From JACVRW01 sp963728495 (lineage in GTDB: Bacteria > Actinomycetota > Thermoleophilia > Solirubrobacterales > Thermoleophilaceae), in contig CAVSKI010000011.1 in NCBI GenBank assembly GCA_963728495.1, positions 62,001-126,000 of the forward strand: 64,000 nt of DNA, given 5' to 3'. The notes below the pieces were generated by a model. It was given only the letters and a program-made list of their open reading frames with translations, made no database searches and had not been told where the DNA came from. A program made the position numbers and the translations under genes. Position 1 is the stretch's first letter. Each line of letters opens with the position of its first letter. Of this stretch, positions 56,588 through 64,000 are shown piece by piece.

Positions 56588-57328
56588 ATGAGGCTGATTG
56601 GAGCCGGCCTGCCCCGCACCGCGACGACTACCCAGATGGTCGCGTTCGAGATGCTCGGGCTGCCCTGCTACCACATGCGCGACATGATGGCCGACCCCGC
56701 CACGAGCATCCCGCAGTGGCGTCAGGCCTTCGAGGGCAACGCCGACTGGGACGAGCTCTTCGCCGGCAAGGAGTCGGTGGTCGACTGGCCCGGCTCGTAC
56801 CACTGGCGCGAGCTGATGGACGTCTACCCCGACGCCAAGGTGCTGTTGAGCGTCCGCTCCCCGGAGAGCTGGGTCGAGAGCATGCACAACACGATCGCCG
56901 CGATCTGGTTCGGCGACGGTCTGATGCACCACCTCGCCCAGGCGCAGTACCGGGTCGACCCGCTCTACGCCGCGTGGCTAGACCTCCTCAAGGACATGTG
57001 GACCAAGGCGGACATCATGGTCGGCAGCAGCGGCGACCGCGAGCAGATGGCCGCGGACATGGAGCGCTGGAACCAGGAAGTCATCGACGCGGTCCCCTCC
57101 GACCGCCTGCTGGTCTGGGACCCCAAAGACGGCTGGGAGCCGATGTGCGACCTCGTGGGGGTGGACGTGCCGGACACGCCGCTGCCGAACATCAACGACA
57201 CGGAGAACTTCCAGAAGAACCTGATCATGCGCCCGGCGATCGAGGCGATCAATGCCTGGTGGGACGAGAACAAGGGACTTGAGGACAAGGCTCCACAGCG
57301 CCCGGCGCCCGCGCAGGAACCGGCCTAG
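56588..57328 (+). CDS. Sulfotransferase-family protein
   Basis: A 246-residue protein with the 5'-phosphosulfate loop at its N-terminus: RLIGAGLPRTATTTQMVAFEMLG. The 3'-phosphate region is YPDAKVLLSVRSPESWVESM (about 82-101). A DPKDGWEPMCDLVGVDVPD block (about 180) fits the small bacterial sulfotransferase family. The acceptor is unknown. ATG 56588 follows GAGGAG at 5-6 bases spacing. Transcribed divergently from the small membrane protein. Confidence 0.85.
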   Translation: MRLIGAGLPRTATTTQMVAFEMLGLPCYHMRDMMADPATSIPQWRQAFEGNADWDELFAGKESVVDWPGSYHWRELMDVYPDAKVLLSVRSPESWVESMHNTIAAIWFGDGLMHHLAQAQYRVDPLYAAWLDLLKDMWTKADIMVGSSGDREQMAADMERWNQEVIDAVPSDRLLVWDPKDGWEPMCDLVGVDVPDTPLPNINDTENFQKNLIMRPAIEAINAWWDENKGLEDKAPQRPAPAQEPA

Positions 57329-57339
57329 CCGAGGCCGGG

Positions 57340-57449
57340 ACCCTGTCGAGCACCTGGCCGGGCCCGCGTGACGCGAGCTTGGCCAGGCGCTCCGCGCCCG
57401 TGGGGTTGAGCAGCGCGTCGCGAACGCGCCCTTTCCGAACATCGGTCAT
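57340..57449 (-). pseudogene. Possible SDR C-terminal fragment
   Basis: A leftward frame encodes TGAERLAKLASRGPGQVLDRV, closely similar to the C-terminus of the SDR at 53488-54267 (SALAKLASRGPGFLIDAV). No cofactor-binding or catalytic part lies upstream, so this may be the relic of a duplicated or deleted SDR gene. The match is short and the call tentative. Confidence 0.35.
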
Positions 57450-57556
57450 TCGTCCAGGCTTACCGAAATCGTTCAGGTTCTGCGCCGTCCGGGCCGACGA
57501 AGCTCGAGGACCCTGACCCAGGGCTCTCTCCTGGCGTGTTGTCCGCCCCCACACCC

Positions 57557-57985
57557 ATGGCCACCTCACCCAGCTCAGCACCAGCGATGGATCCGTCCGC
57601 GCGGTCGCGCAGACTGCTGCGCCTGAGGGTTGCCGGTGGACCGCTCGCTCCGGCGCGCACGCGTGCGTGGCTGCAGAGCACCGCGGCCTGGTGGCCGAAG
57701 GAGCTCGAAGCCAACCTGCTGCTCCTGACCAACGAGCTCGTGAGTAACAGTGTCGTGCACGGCCGGGCCCGCGAGGCGGACGTGATCGAGATCGAGGTGA
57801 CTCCCACCGCCGATGGAGTTCACGCGCGCGTGAGCGACTCCGGCCCGGGCTTCGTTCCCGCGCCACGCACAGGCGAGGTGGATGAACCGGGCGGTTGGGG
57901 GCTCCAGCTCGTGGAGCGGATGGCCGCCCGCTGGGGCGTGGATCAGGAAGGCACTTCGGTCTGGTTCGAGCTGGCCCGCGCCTGA
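57557..57985 (+). CDS. RsbW-like ATP-binding anti-sigma/regulatory protein
   Basis: A 142-residue HATPase_c domain protein. The N box is LLTNELVSNSVVHG (about 58-71), the G1 box VSDSGPGF (about 96-103) and the G2 region PGGWGLQLVERMAARWGV. This is the single-domain kinase type that phosphorylates anti-sigma antagonists. A GTG at 57536 is an alternative start. No sigma factor or STAS gene is adjacent. It faces a second RsbW-like gene, 15 bases apart. Confidence 0.85.
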   Translation: MATSPSSAPAMDPSARSRRLLRLRVAGGPLAPARTRAWLQSTAAWWPKELEANLLLLTNELVSNSVVHGRAREADVIEIEVTPTADGVHARVSDSGPGFVPAPRTGEVDEPGGWGLQLVERMAARWGVDQEGTSVWFELARA

Positions 57986-58000
57986 GCTAGGTTCGGCCGC

Positions 58001-58399
58001 TCAGGCAGCCGCCGCGACGCAGCGCTTGCCGAAGCGGACCCGCGTGCCACCCAGCTCGGGCCTGAGCTCGAAGTCATCGGTGACCGCGGACATGAGCGGG
58101 ATACCCCGGCCGCCCAGGCTGTCCTCGGACGCCGGTGCGCGGCGGCGGCCAAATCGGCCGCAGTCGCAGACCTCCACATAGAGACCGCTCTCAGAGGCCT
58201 GTATTTCGAGCCGGATCGTGCCGTTCTCGGCGCAGCCCTGCCCATGCAGCACCGCGTTGGCCACCGCCTCGGTGGTTGCCAACATCAGATCCCAGATTGC
58301 GCCGTCGTCGAGCCCCTGCTCGCCGGCGGCTTCGCGCACGATGGCGCGCGCGATCGCTGCGCTCTCCGGCACAGCCGCTAGCCACAACTCCCTTTGCAT
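58001..58399 (-). CDS. RsbW-like ATP-binding regulatory protein (second)
   Basis: A 132-residue HATPase_c protein: DLMLATTEAVANAVLHGQG (N box, about 37-55), VEVCDCGRFG (G1), and SLGGRGIPLMSAVTDDFEL (G2, about 93-111), the anti-sigma B factor-like pattern. Its start overlaps the amidohydrolase 3' end by 22 bases on the same strand, so the two genes are co-transcribed. Partner antagonists are not in the window. Confidence 0.85.
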   Translation of the reverse strand: MQRELWLAAVPESAAIARAIVREAAGEQGLDDGAIWDLMLATTEAVANAVLHGQGCAENGTIRLEIQASESGLYVEVCDCGRFGRRRAPASEDSLGGRGIPLMSAVTDDFELRPELGGTRVRFGKRCVAAAA

Positions 58400-59943
58400 G
58401 ACGCCTCCCCAATGCCTTTAGGCGCGTTGTCCGATATGTGTACCCAGTTCCCGCCCACCATGGTCGCCAATACCGCGATTTCACCCAGCTCCTCCCGAGA
58501 GCAGGTGAATGGATCGCGATCCAGCACGACCATGTCGGCGAGCTTGCCGTGAACGAGCGTACCGCGCCTCTTCTCGTCGTGCGCCAGCCAAACGGGCTCG
58601 AGGCAGATCGAGCGCAGCGCCTCCTCGACACTCAGCGCTTGCTCTGCCCGCCAGGGCGGGCGCTCGTCGAGCGTGCGGCACACACCCGCCACGAGCCCCT
58701 GCAGCGGGTCGAGCTCCTCGATCGGAGCGTCGGAGCCGTTGACCAGCCGCGCCCCCGCGTCGAGCAGCGAGCGGTAGGCGTACGCGCCCGGATGCCCTTC
58801 CCAGACCCGGTCGGCGAGATCGCGGTCGGAGGGGGCGTGAGCGAACTGCACCGAGGCGGTGACCCCTAGCGCCGCGAAGCGCGCGAGGTCGGCCTGGTCG
58901 AGCAGCTGGGCGTGCTCGATGCGCTGGCGCAGGCCGAGCGGACGCCAGGCATCGGCGGTGGCCTCGAAGGCGTCTAGGGCCGCGCGGTTGGCCGCGTCGC
59001 CGATGGCGTGCACGCCCACCGGCCAGCCGGCGGCGGCCGCCTCCCGGACGATCTCGGCGAGCCGCCCGCTGGAGGTGATCTCGACTCCGGACCCGTCGAG
59101 CAGATGAGCGGTGGCGGAGCCCAGCGTGCCGTCCATGAACACCTTGAGGTAGCCGAGGCGCAGCCACTCGTTGCCGAAGCCCGAACGCAGGCCCAGCTCG
59201 CGCAGGCGTGGAAGGCGATCCGCGGGCTGCGATTGCCACACGCGCAGCGTGAGCTCCTCGCTCTCCTGCAAGCGCTCGAAGGTCTCGAAGGCGCCCATCC
59301 AGCCGTCCTTGTCGTGAACGGCGGTCACGCCCCGCGCGGCGGCGATGGCCAGGCCCAGCCGGGACGCCTCGACCATCTCGTCCTGCGACGGGATCAGGTA
59401 GCGGTCACGAAAGCCCCAGGCCGCGTTCTCGCGCAGGATCCCCAGGGGCTCGCCGTGCTCATCGCGCTCGACGATCCCGCCGGGCACGTCCAACGGCGCG
59501 TCCGCCTGGGCCAGGGCGGCGCCGCTGAGCCAGAGCGAGTGGTAGTCCTTGGCCATCAGCGCCACAGGCACCTCGCCCGCGACCCGGTCGAGCGCGGCAC
59601 GGTCGGGTGGCTCGGCCCAGTTCCCGTCGCGCCAGCCATAGCCGCGCAGCCAGCCTCCGGGCGGCACGTCGGCGAGCGACAACGCCACGCGCTCGAGCGC
59701 CTCTGCTCGGGTGCTCGCGTCCTCCAGGCGCACCTGGCGCTGGGCCAGCGACCAGGTGGGAAAGTGGACGTGGGAGTCGTTGAGGCCGGGCAGCACACAG
59801 GCGCCGCCCAGGTCGATTCGCGGCGCATCCGATTCGGGGCGAGCGCAGATCTCGCTCCCGCGCACCGCCAGCTCGCGCACCACCGGCGTGGCCGGATCGA
59901 GCGTGCGGACCGTCGCGTTGTCCAGAACGAGTTGCTGCGTCAC
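58378..59943 (-). CDS. Amidohydrolase (YtcJ-like, amidohydrolase_3)
   Basis: A 521-residue metal-dependent hydrolase. Metal ligands are visible in PGLNDSHVHF (about 54-63), the VGVHAIGDAANR segment (about 316), IEHAQLL and NGSDAPIEELDPL (about 407). The N- and C-terminal flanks form the usual small beta sandwich domain (KLADMVVLDRDPF). It hydrolyses an unknown amide or imine. It starts 32 bases from the divergent aminotransferase. Confidence 0.88.
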   Translation of the reverse strand: MTQQLVLDNATVRTLDPATPVVRELAVRGSEICARPESDAPRIDLGGACVLPGLNDSHVHFPTWSLAQRQVRLEDASTRAEALERVALSLADVPPGGWLRGYGWRDGNWAEPPDRAALDRVAGEVPVALMAKDYHSLWLSGAALAQADAPLDVPGGIVERDEHGEPLGILRENAAWGFRDRYLIPSQDEMVEASRLGLAIAAARGVTAVHDKDGWMGAFETFERLQESEELTLRVWQSQPADRLPRLRELGLRSGFGNEWLRLGYLKVFMDGTLGSATAHLLDGSGVEITSSGRLAEIVREAAAAGWPVGVHAIGDAANRAALDAFEATADAWRPLGLRQRIEHAQLLDQADLARFAALGVTASVQFAHAPSDRDLADRVWEGHPGAYAYRSLLDAGARLVNGSDAPIEELDPLQGLVAGVCRTLDERPPWRAEQALSVEEALRSICLEPVWLAHDEKRRGTLVHGKLADMVVLDRDPFTCSREELGEIAVLATMVGGNWVHISDNAPKGIGEASCKGSCG

Positions 59944-59975
59944 CGCGGGCGGAGAGTAGGCGTAACCTGCCCGGC

Positions 59976-61115
59976 GTGCGACTGGCGCCCTTCGAGCTCG
60001 AGCGCTTCTTCGCTCGCCACGAGTTCGAGGCCCCCTACCTGCTGTGCTCGTCCGACGTCGAGGCCCTGACGCTGAACGAGCTGCTGGCCTTGGCCGGCCC
60101 CCACGAACGGCGGCTCTGGGAAGAGCTGGCGCTCGGCTACACGGAGTCCCGCGGCGCGCCCTTCCTTCGCGAGGCGATCGCCGGGCTGTACGAGGGCGTG
60201 GAGGCCGACGACGTGCTGGTGTTCGCGGGGGCCGAGGAGGCGATCTTCTGCTTTGCCAACGTGGCGCTCGGACCCGGCGATCACGCCATCGTCGTTTGGC
60301 CCGCCTACCAGTCGCTCCACCAGGTCGCCCGCTCGACGGGCGCCGAGGTGACCCTGCTCGAGCTGGAGCACGATTCGGGCTGGCGGCTCGACCTCGACGC
60401 GCTCGAGGCGCAGCTCCGCCCCGAAACGCGCGCCATCGTCGTCAACTTCCCCCACAACCCGACGGGCTCCCAGCTCGACCGCGCCGCCTTCGCCCGGCTG
60501 GTGGACATGACGGCGGGCGTGGGGGCGACCCTGTTCTCCGACGAGGTGTACCGCTGGCTCGAGCACGATCCCGGGCTGCGACTCCCGGCCGCCGTCGAAG
60601 CCTCGAGCTCGGCCGCCTCGCTCGGAGTGATGTCCAAGACCTTTGCCCTTGCCGGGCTTCGGATCGGTTGGGTGGCCTCGCGTGATCACGGCCTGCTGTC
60701 GCGATTGGCGGCCTTCAAGGACTACACGACGATCTGCAGCAGCGCTCCCAGCGAGGTGCTGTCGGTGATCGCCCTGCGCGCGCTCGAGCGCGTGGTGGCC
60801 CGCTCGCGGGCGATCGTGGACCCGAACGTCGCGCTACTCGATGACTTCTTCGAGCGCCGCGCGGAGCAGGTCGAGTGGGTTCGCCCCAACGCGGGCCCGA
60901 TCGGCTTCCCGAAGCTGCTGCGCGAGCCCGACGTCGAGCGCTTCTGTGCCGATCTGTTGGCCGAGAGCGGCGTGCTGCTGCTACCGGGGGGCGCCTATGG
61001 CCACCCGGGCAACCATTTCCGCATCGGCTTCGCGCGTCGCAATCTGCCCGAAGCGCTCGAGCGCCTCGACCGCTTTATCGACGGGCGGCCACGCGCGGGT
61101 TCTCGAGCGGCCTGA
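59976..61115 (+). CDS. Class I/II PLP-dependent aminotransferase
   Basis: A 379-residue fold-type I enzyme. It has VFAGAEEAIFCFANVAL, NFPHNPTGSQLD (about 150-161), SDEVYRWLE with the aspartate and tyrosine, and the PLP-lysine in VMSKTFALAGLRIGWVAS (about K216). The substrate-binding arginine lies in HFRIGFARRN near the C-terminus. The amino donor is unknown. GTG start. The 3' end overlaps the VOC gene by 41 bases. Confidence 0.88.
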   Translation: MRLAPFELERFFARHEFEAPYLLCSSDVEALTLNELLALAGPHERRLWEELALGYTESRGAPFLREAIAGLYEGVEADDVLVFAGAEEAIFCFANVALGPGDHAIVVWPAYQSLHQVARSTGAEVTLLELEHDSGWRLDLDALEAQLRPETRAIVVNFPHNPTGSQLDRAAFARLVDMTAGVGATLFSDEVYRWLEHDPGLRLPAAVEASSSAASLGVMSKTFALAGLRIGWVASRDHGLLSRLAAFKDYTTICSSAPSEVLSVIALRALERVVARSRAIVDPNVALLDDFFERRAEQVEWVRPNAGPIGFPKLLREPDVERFCADLLAESGVLLLPGGAYGHPGNHFRIGFARRNLPEALERLDRFIDGRPRAGSRAA

Positions 61116-61992
61116 CCGTGGCCTCGATGTCCCCGCGGCGGTTCTCGAGGAACGGCGGGATCGACAGCTTCTCACCCAGGTGCTCGAGCTCCTCGTCGAC
61201 CGTGAAGCCCGGCGAGCGCGTGGCGATCTCGAACAGCACGCCACTGGGCTCGCGGAAGTAGATAGAGCGGAAGTAGTGACGGTCGATCAACGGCGTGGGC
61301 CGAGCGCCGCCCTGCTGGGCGCGCTCACGCCAGGCGTCGTGATCCTCGTCGTCGGAGGTCCAGGCCACGTGATGGACGCTTCCCGCGCCCTGGATCCCGG
61401 GCTGCGACGGCGGAGTGTCGTAGGCGTAGACCGAGCCTCGACTCGGGCCGCGGGCCTCCCAGGCCTCGGCGCCCGACTCGAAGCCGAGCGTGTCGAGCAG
61501 GCCCGAGCTGCCCTCTGGCCGCGAGGAGTAGGCGCGCACGCCGTGGAAGCCCTGAAGAGCGTGCTCCGCCGGCACCTCGGGGTGCTCGGCGGTCAGCGGC
61601 TCGTCGCTCACCTCGGCCACGAGCAACTCGTGCTCCAGCCCCTCGGGATCGCGGAAGCGCAGGGAGTCGCCCGAGCGCTCGCTCTCGACCGCGTGCTCGG
61701 CCAGCCGACCCTCCCAAAATGCGAGCGCGTCCTCGCCGGCCACGCGCCACACCACGCGGTGGATCATGCCGTCGCCGGCCCGGCCGGGTGAGGCTCCGGG
61801 GTACTCGAAGAAGGTCAGGTCGAGACCGGGGTGAGCATGCTCGTCGCCGTAGAAGAGGTGATAGACGGTCGGGTCGTCCTGGTTGACCGACTTCTTGACG
61901 AGGCGCAGTCCCAGCACACCGACGTAGAAGTCGACGTTTCGCTGGGCGTCGCCGGTGATCGCCGTGATGTGATGGATGCCGTCGAGCTGCAT
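61075..61992 (-). CDS. VOC-family ring-cleaving dioxygenase-like protein
   Basis: A 305-residue protein with two glyoxalase/bleomycin-resistance modules. The first starts IHHITAITGDAQRNVDFYVGVLGLRLVKKSVNQDD; the second has GSVHHVAWTSDDEDHDAW, HYFRSIYFREPSGVLFEIAT. Metal ligands are the two HH histidines and the last Glu (LFEIAT). It fits the group annotated as hydroquinone/ring-cleaving dioxygenases (LinE-like; YkcA/MhqO relatives). The aromatic substrate is not known. Confidence 0.86.
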   Translation of the reverse strand: MQLDGIHHITAITGDAQRNVDFYVGVLGLRLVKKSVNQDDPTVYHLFYGDEHAHPGLDLTFFEYPGASPGRAGDGMIHRVVWRVAGEDALAFWEGRLAEHAVESERSGDSLRFRDPEGLEHELLVAEVSDEPLTAEHPEVPAEHALQGFHGVRAYSSRPEGSSGLLDTLGFESGAEAWEARGPSRGSVYAYDTPPSQPGIQGAGSVHHVAWTSDDEDHDAWRERAQQGGARPTPLIDRHYFRSIYFREPSGVLFEIATRSPGFTVDEELEHLGEKLSIPPFLENRRGDIEATVRPLENPRVAARR

Positions 61993-62029
61993 GGCGTTCT
62001 CCCTGAGCGTCTTCGAAAAGTAATTGACT

Positions 62030-62410
62030 CTAGCGCCGGCGCTTTGCCCGCAGGATCGCCCGCATGCCGAGCGCCTCGTGGCCCTCGAGCGAGCAGAACA
62101 CCGTGTAGCGCCCGGGGCGGCGCAGCCGGACCGTCAGCCGGCCCGTCGAGTCGGGGTCGATCTCGGGCAGGATGCCGACCAGCTTGCCGCGCGAGTTGCG
62201 CACCGCCAGGTCATGGTCGTCCTCTCCGAAGTTGCGGACATTGAAGCGAACGCGGCCCACGGGCACATGCGAGCGATAGAGCGCGATCCGCCACTCGCGT
62301 TCGCCCACGCCGACGGCCGTCGCCGGCCTTCCCGAAGAGCCCGACGCGGCCGCAACCGCAGCGACACAGAGCAGCGCCACCGTCACCACCCCGGCGACGA
62401 TGCGCTTCAC
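62030..62410 (-). CDS. Secreted cupredoxin-like protein
   Basis: A 126-residue exported protein: signal peptide (RIVAGVVTVALLCVAAVAAA) then a small beta sandwich with the blue-copper ligands H66 (GEDDHDLAV), C106 (TVFCSLEGH), H111 and M116. It should carry one copper outside the cell and pass electrons or protect against copper. It is last in a leftward operon behind DUF1501 and DUF1800, with GTGA overlap. The electron partner is unknown. Confidence 0.85.
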   Translation of the reverse strand: MKRIVAGVVTVALLCVAAVAAASGSSGRPATAVGVGEREWRIALYRSHVPVGRVRFNVRNFGEDDHDLAVRNSRGKLVGILPEIDPDSTGRLTVRLRRPGRYTVFCSLEGHEALGMRAILRAKRRR

Positions 62411-63747
62411 GTGACGAGCGCCACCCGGCCGAATCCCCCGGAATTGGGGATGACCGAGGAGGCGTCGGTGCCCATCCACTGTTCGAGCAGGCTCGAGTAG
62501 ACCCTCCGGAAGTCGATGGTCACCTGGAGGTTGTCCTCCGCATCGAGCGCGCTCAGGTTCGGGTAGTCGCTGTGCACGCCCGGCCGGGCTCGGTCGCCCA
62601 TCGTCCAGGCCAGCCCGCCCGCGCCGTGGTCGGTGCCCGAGCCGTTTTCCTCCGGGCGCCGCCCGAACTCCGACCAAACGAACGTGAGCGTCCGGTGCGC
62701 CACACCGCGGGCCTCCAGATCGGCCTGGAAGGCGGACAGGCTCTCGCTCACCACGGCCAGCAGCTCACCCAGCTCCGCTTGGTCGTCGTGGGTATCGAAG
62801 TCGCCATCGGCCCTCACGTCGGCCACGCGAATACCGAGTGGCTTCTGGATCATCGCCGCCAGGTAGCGCAGGCGCTCGGCGAAGTTGCTCTCCGCGGGGT
62901 AGGCGATCGATGAGGCGAGCGGATCCACGCCGTCCTTCTCGGCGTAGGGCTCGAGGCGGTCGGCCACCACCTTGGCCAGATGCGCGGCCGTGCGGGAGGC
63001 CTCCAGGGCACGTCCGCCGCCCTTGCCGTGGCCCAGACGCCCGTAGGCGGCGATGGCCTCGGTCTGGGCCTCGCCCCACACGCCGCGAAACCAGAAGTCG
63101 GCGTTGCCCGGCGAGGCCACGGCAGCCACCGGCGCGCCGGAGGAGCGCATCACCGGCGACAGTCCGTAGCCCATGGACACGCCCTGCAGGGGGTTGTCCG
63201 AGCCGCCGCTTCGGTCGAGCATGCGCCCCAGCCAGCCTGGGGCCGCGCGATCGGTGATCAGGCCGGTCTCCCAGAAGTGGCGCGAGTGGAAGTGGGAGAG
63301 GTCGGGATTCCCGTAGTCGATGCCGGGCATGAAGCCGACCTTGCCTCTTTCGAAGAGCCCCTTGATCCCGCCGCCGACGCCGCGGGCGAGCGAGGGGTGA
63401 AGTCCGAAGGGGGTGCCCGGAAGCGGGACCCCCGCAACCTTCAGCTTGGGATGGAGGTCCGCGTAGCGCCCGTAGTCGTGCAGGGGCACGAGGGTGTCGA
63501 GCAGGTCGACCCCGCCGGGTAGGAACACGGACACGAGCACCGGCGCGTCCGGCGCTGCGGCGGCGTCGGCGGCGGCGGCCTCGAAAACGTCCGTCAGCGG
63601 CATGGCACGGCTCGTGTAGAGCGCCAGCCCGGCGCCCAGCCCCGCGCCCAGAATCTGGCGGCGGGTGAGCGCGGGCCCGCCCAGGTAGTCGCGGCGCACG
63701 CTCTCCGAGCTGCGGTGGAAGTCGTCACATGCGTGATGGCGGCTCAC
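62407..63747 (-). CDS. DUF1501 protein (exported, Tat-like)
   Basis: A 446-residue exported protein. The N-terminus has LTRRQILGAGLGAGLALYTS, a twin-Arg-like signal. Family blocks are PVLVSVFLPGGVDLLDTLVPLHD, GVSMGYGLSPVM, FDTHDDQAELGELLAVV and VWSEFGRRPEENGSGTDHGAGGLAWTMG; the last is the most conserved. DUF1501 proteins belong to the alkaline phosphatase/sulfatase-like superfamily and almost always pair with DUF1800, as here (TAGTG overlap). Their function is unknown. Confidence 0.9.
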   Translation of the reverse strand: MSRHHACDDFHRSSESVRRDYLGGPALTRRQILGAGLGAGLALYTSRAMPLTDVFEAAAADAAAAPDAPVLVSVFLPGGVDLLDTLVPLHDYGRYADLHPKLKVAGVPLPGTPFGLHPSLARGVGGGIKGLFERGKVGFMPGIDYGNPDLSHFHSRHFWETGLITDRAAPGWLGRMLDRSGGSDNPLQGVSMGYGLSPVMRSSGAPVAAVASPGNADFWFRGVWGEAQTEAIAAYGRLGHGKGGGRALEASRTAAHLAKVVADRLEPYAEKDGVDPLASSIAYPAESNFAERLRYLAAMIQKPLGIRVADVRADGDFDTHDDQAELGELLAVVSESLSAFQADLEARGVAHRTLTFVWSEFGRRPEENGSGTDHGAGGLAWTMGDRARPGVHSDYPNLSALDAEDNLQVTIDFRRVYSSLLEQWMGTDASSVIPNSGGFGRVALVT

Positions 63748-64000
63748 TAATGCACCTGTGCGTCGGGTCCGGAGAGCAGCAGCTGGCGCAGCACGCGCTG
63801 GCACATGTCCGCGCGCTGCTGCTTGGGCGGGCGCCATTGGCCGTCGGTCCGCTCGCTGTCGCTCAACAGGCGCTTGGCGACCTTGAGAAGCTCGCGCTTG
63901 CTGCGCGCCGAGATCCAGGGCTCGCCCACCGACCGGCGCGCTCGGGCCAGAGCCTGGGCGGGGGAGAGGCCTGAGGGGGTGGCCTCGTCGGACACCTCCA
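63747..64000 (-). CDS. DUF1800 protein, C-terminal part
   Basis: The end of a DUF1800 (DUF1501-associated) protein that runs off the window edge. The visible 84 residues include RELLKVAKRLLSDSERTDGQW and the family's typical ending MCQRVLRQLLLSGPDAQVH. The remainder lies outside. It is the first visible gene of the DUF1800-DUF1501-cupredoxin operon. Confidence 0.8.
   Translation of the reverse strand, partial: EVSDEATPSGLSPAQALARARRSVGEPWISARSKRELLKVAKRLLSDSERTDGQWRPPKQQRADMCQRVLRQLLLSGPDAQVH

Overview
The window is high-GC bacterial DNA with tightly packed genes, many GTG starts and many 1-4 bp stop/start overlaps. It looks actinobacterial. The secreted protein at 3502-4101 (RR..SP-type leader, then SREIENNT / RDVSNGT-like repeats), the SPFH/NfeD pair, the DUF1501/DUF1800 pair and the general gene repertoire fit the Thermoleophilia/Solirubrobacterales best. 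That placement is inference from protein style, since no rRNA is present.

Region 1 (1-7100): a partial secreted protein, agmatinase, a small esterase, phenylalanine hydroxylase divergent from an Lrp-type regulator with a perfect palindrome at the regulator's start, a repeat-containing secreted protein, a CPA2 antiporter, and a CBS/DRTGG family II pyrophosphatase.

Region 2 (7101-17068): a complete selenocysteine and formate dehydrogenase island. Leftward run the molybdopterin subunit fdhA (in-frame UGA at 13279-13281 followed by a SECIS-like hairpin), a NuoE-NuoF fusion, a separate Fe-S subunit carrying the FdhA N-terminal clusters, an unknown 91-residue protein, and selA. Rightward run fdhD, selD, tRNA-Sec(UCA) and selB. 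The selD frame runs through the tRNA gene and stops on the selB start codon. selA and selB each carry one apparent extra base.

Region 3 (17069-30292): a secreted TAP-like hydrolase; a six-repeat secreted protein divergent from an MprAB-like two-component system; a leftward trio of circularly permuted ATP-grasp (also one extra base), class I amidotransferase and carboxylate-amine ligase, a candidate pathway for an unknown gamma-glutamyl or peptide-like metabolite; an exported intradiol dioxygenase; a quinone reductase; NfeD plus SPFH; a secreted conserved protein; and a PucR regulator.

Region 4 (30293-43887): desaturase, DEAD-box helicase, a chimeric hydrolase remnant, type III glutamine synthetase with a perfect 16-bp palindrome upstream, flavin/SDR enzymes, two convergent ABC-2 exporters, an aromatic-type decarboxylase, and an ArsR/SRPBCC/DHFR-like operon preceded by mutually exclusive RNA hairpins (42111-42183).

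Region 5 (43888-64000): a large LuxR ATPase regulator divergent from a BBE-type flavoprotein; EfeO plus FTR1 iron uptake facing a pair of SirB1-like proteins across three TTAGGG-NN-CCCTAA boxes; SDR, a shortened DUF1365 protein and an amine-oxidase-like flavoprotein; a sulfotransferase; two RsbW-like ATPases; amidohydrolase, aminotransferase and VOC dioxygenase; then cupredoxin, DUF1501 and DUF1800 (partial).

Three genes (selA, selB, ATP-grasp) each show exactly one surplus base in GC-rich sequence. This pattern suggests sequence error rather than decay, but it cannot be settled from the sequence alone. No CRISPR array, insertion sequence or rRNA was seen, and no gene-free stretch exceeds 300 bases.
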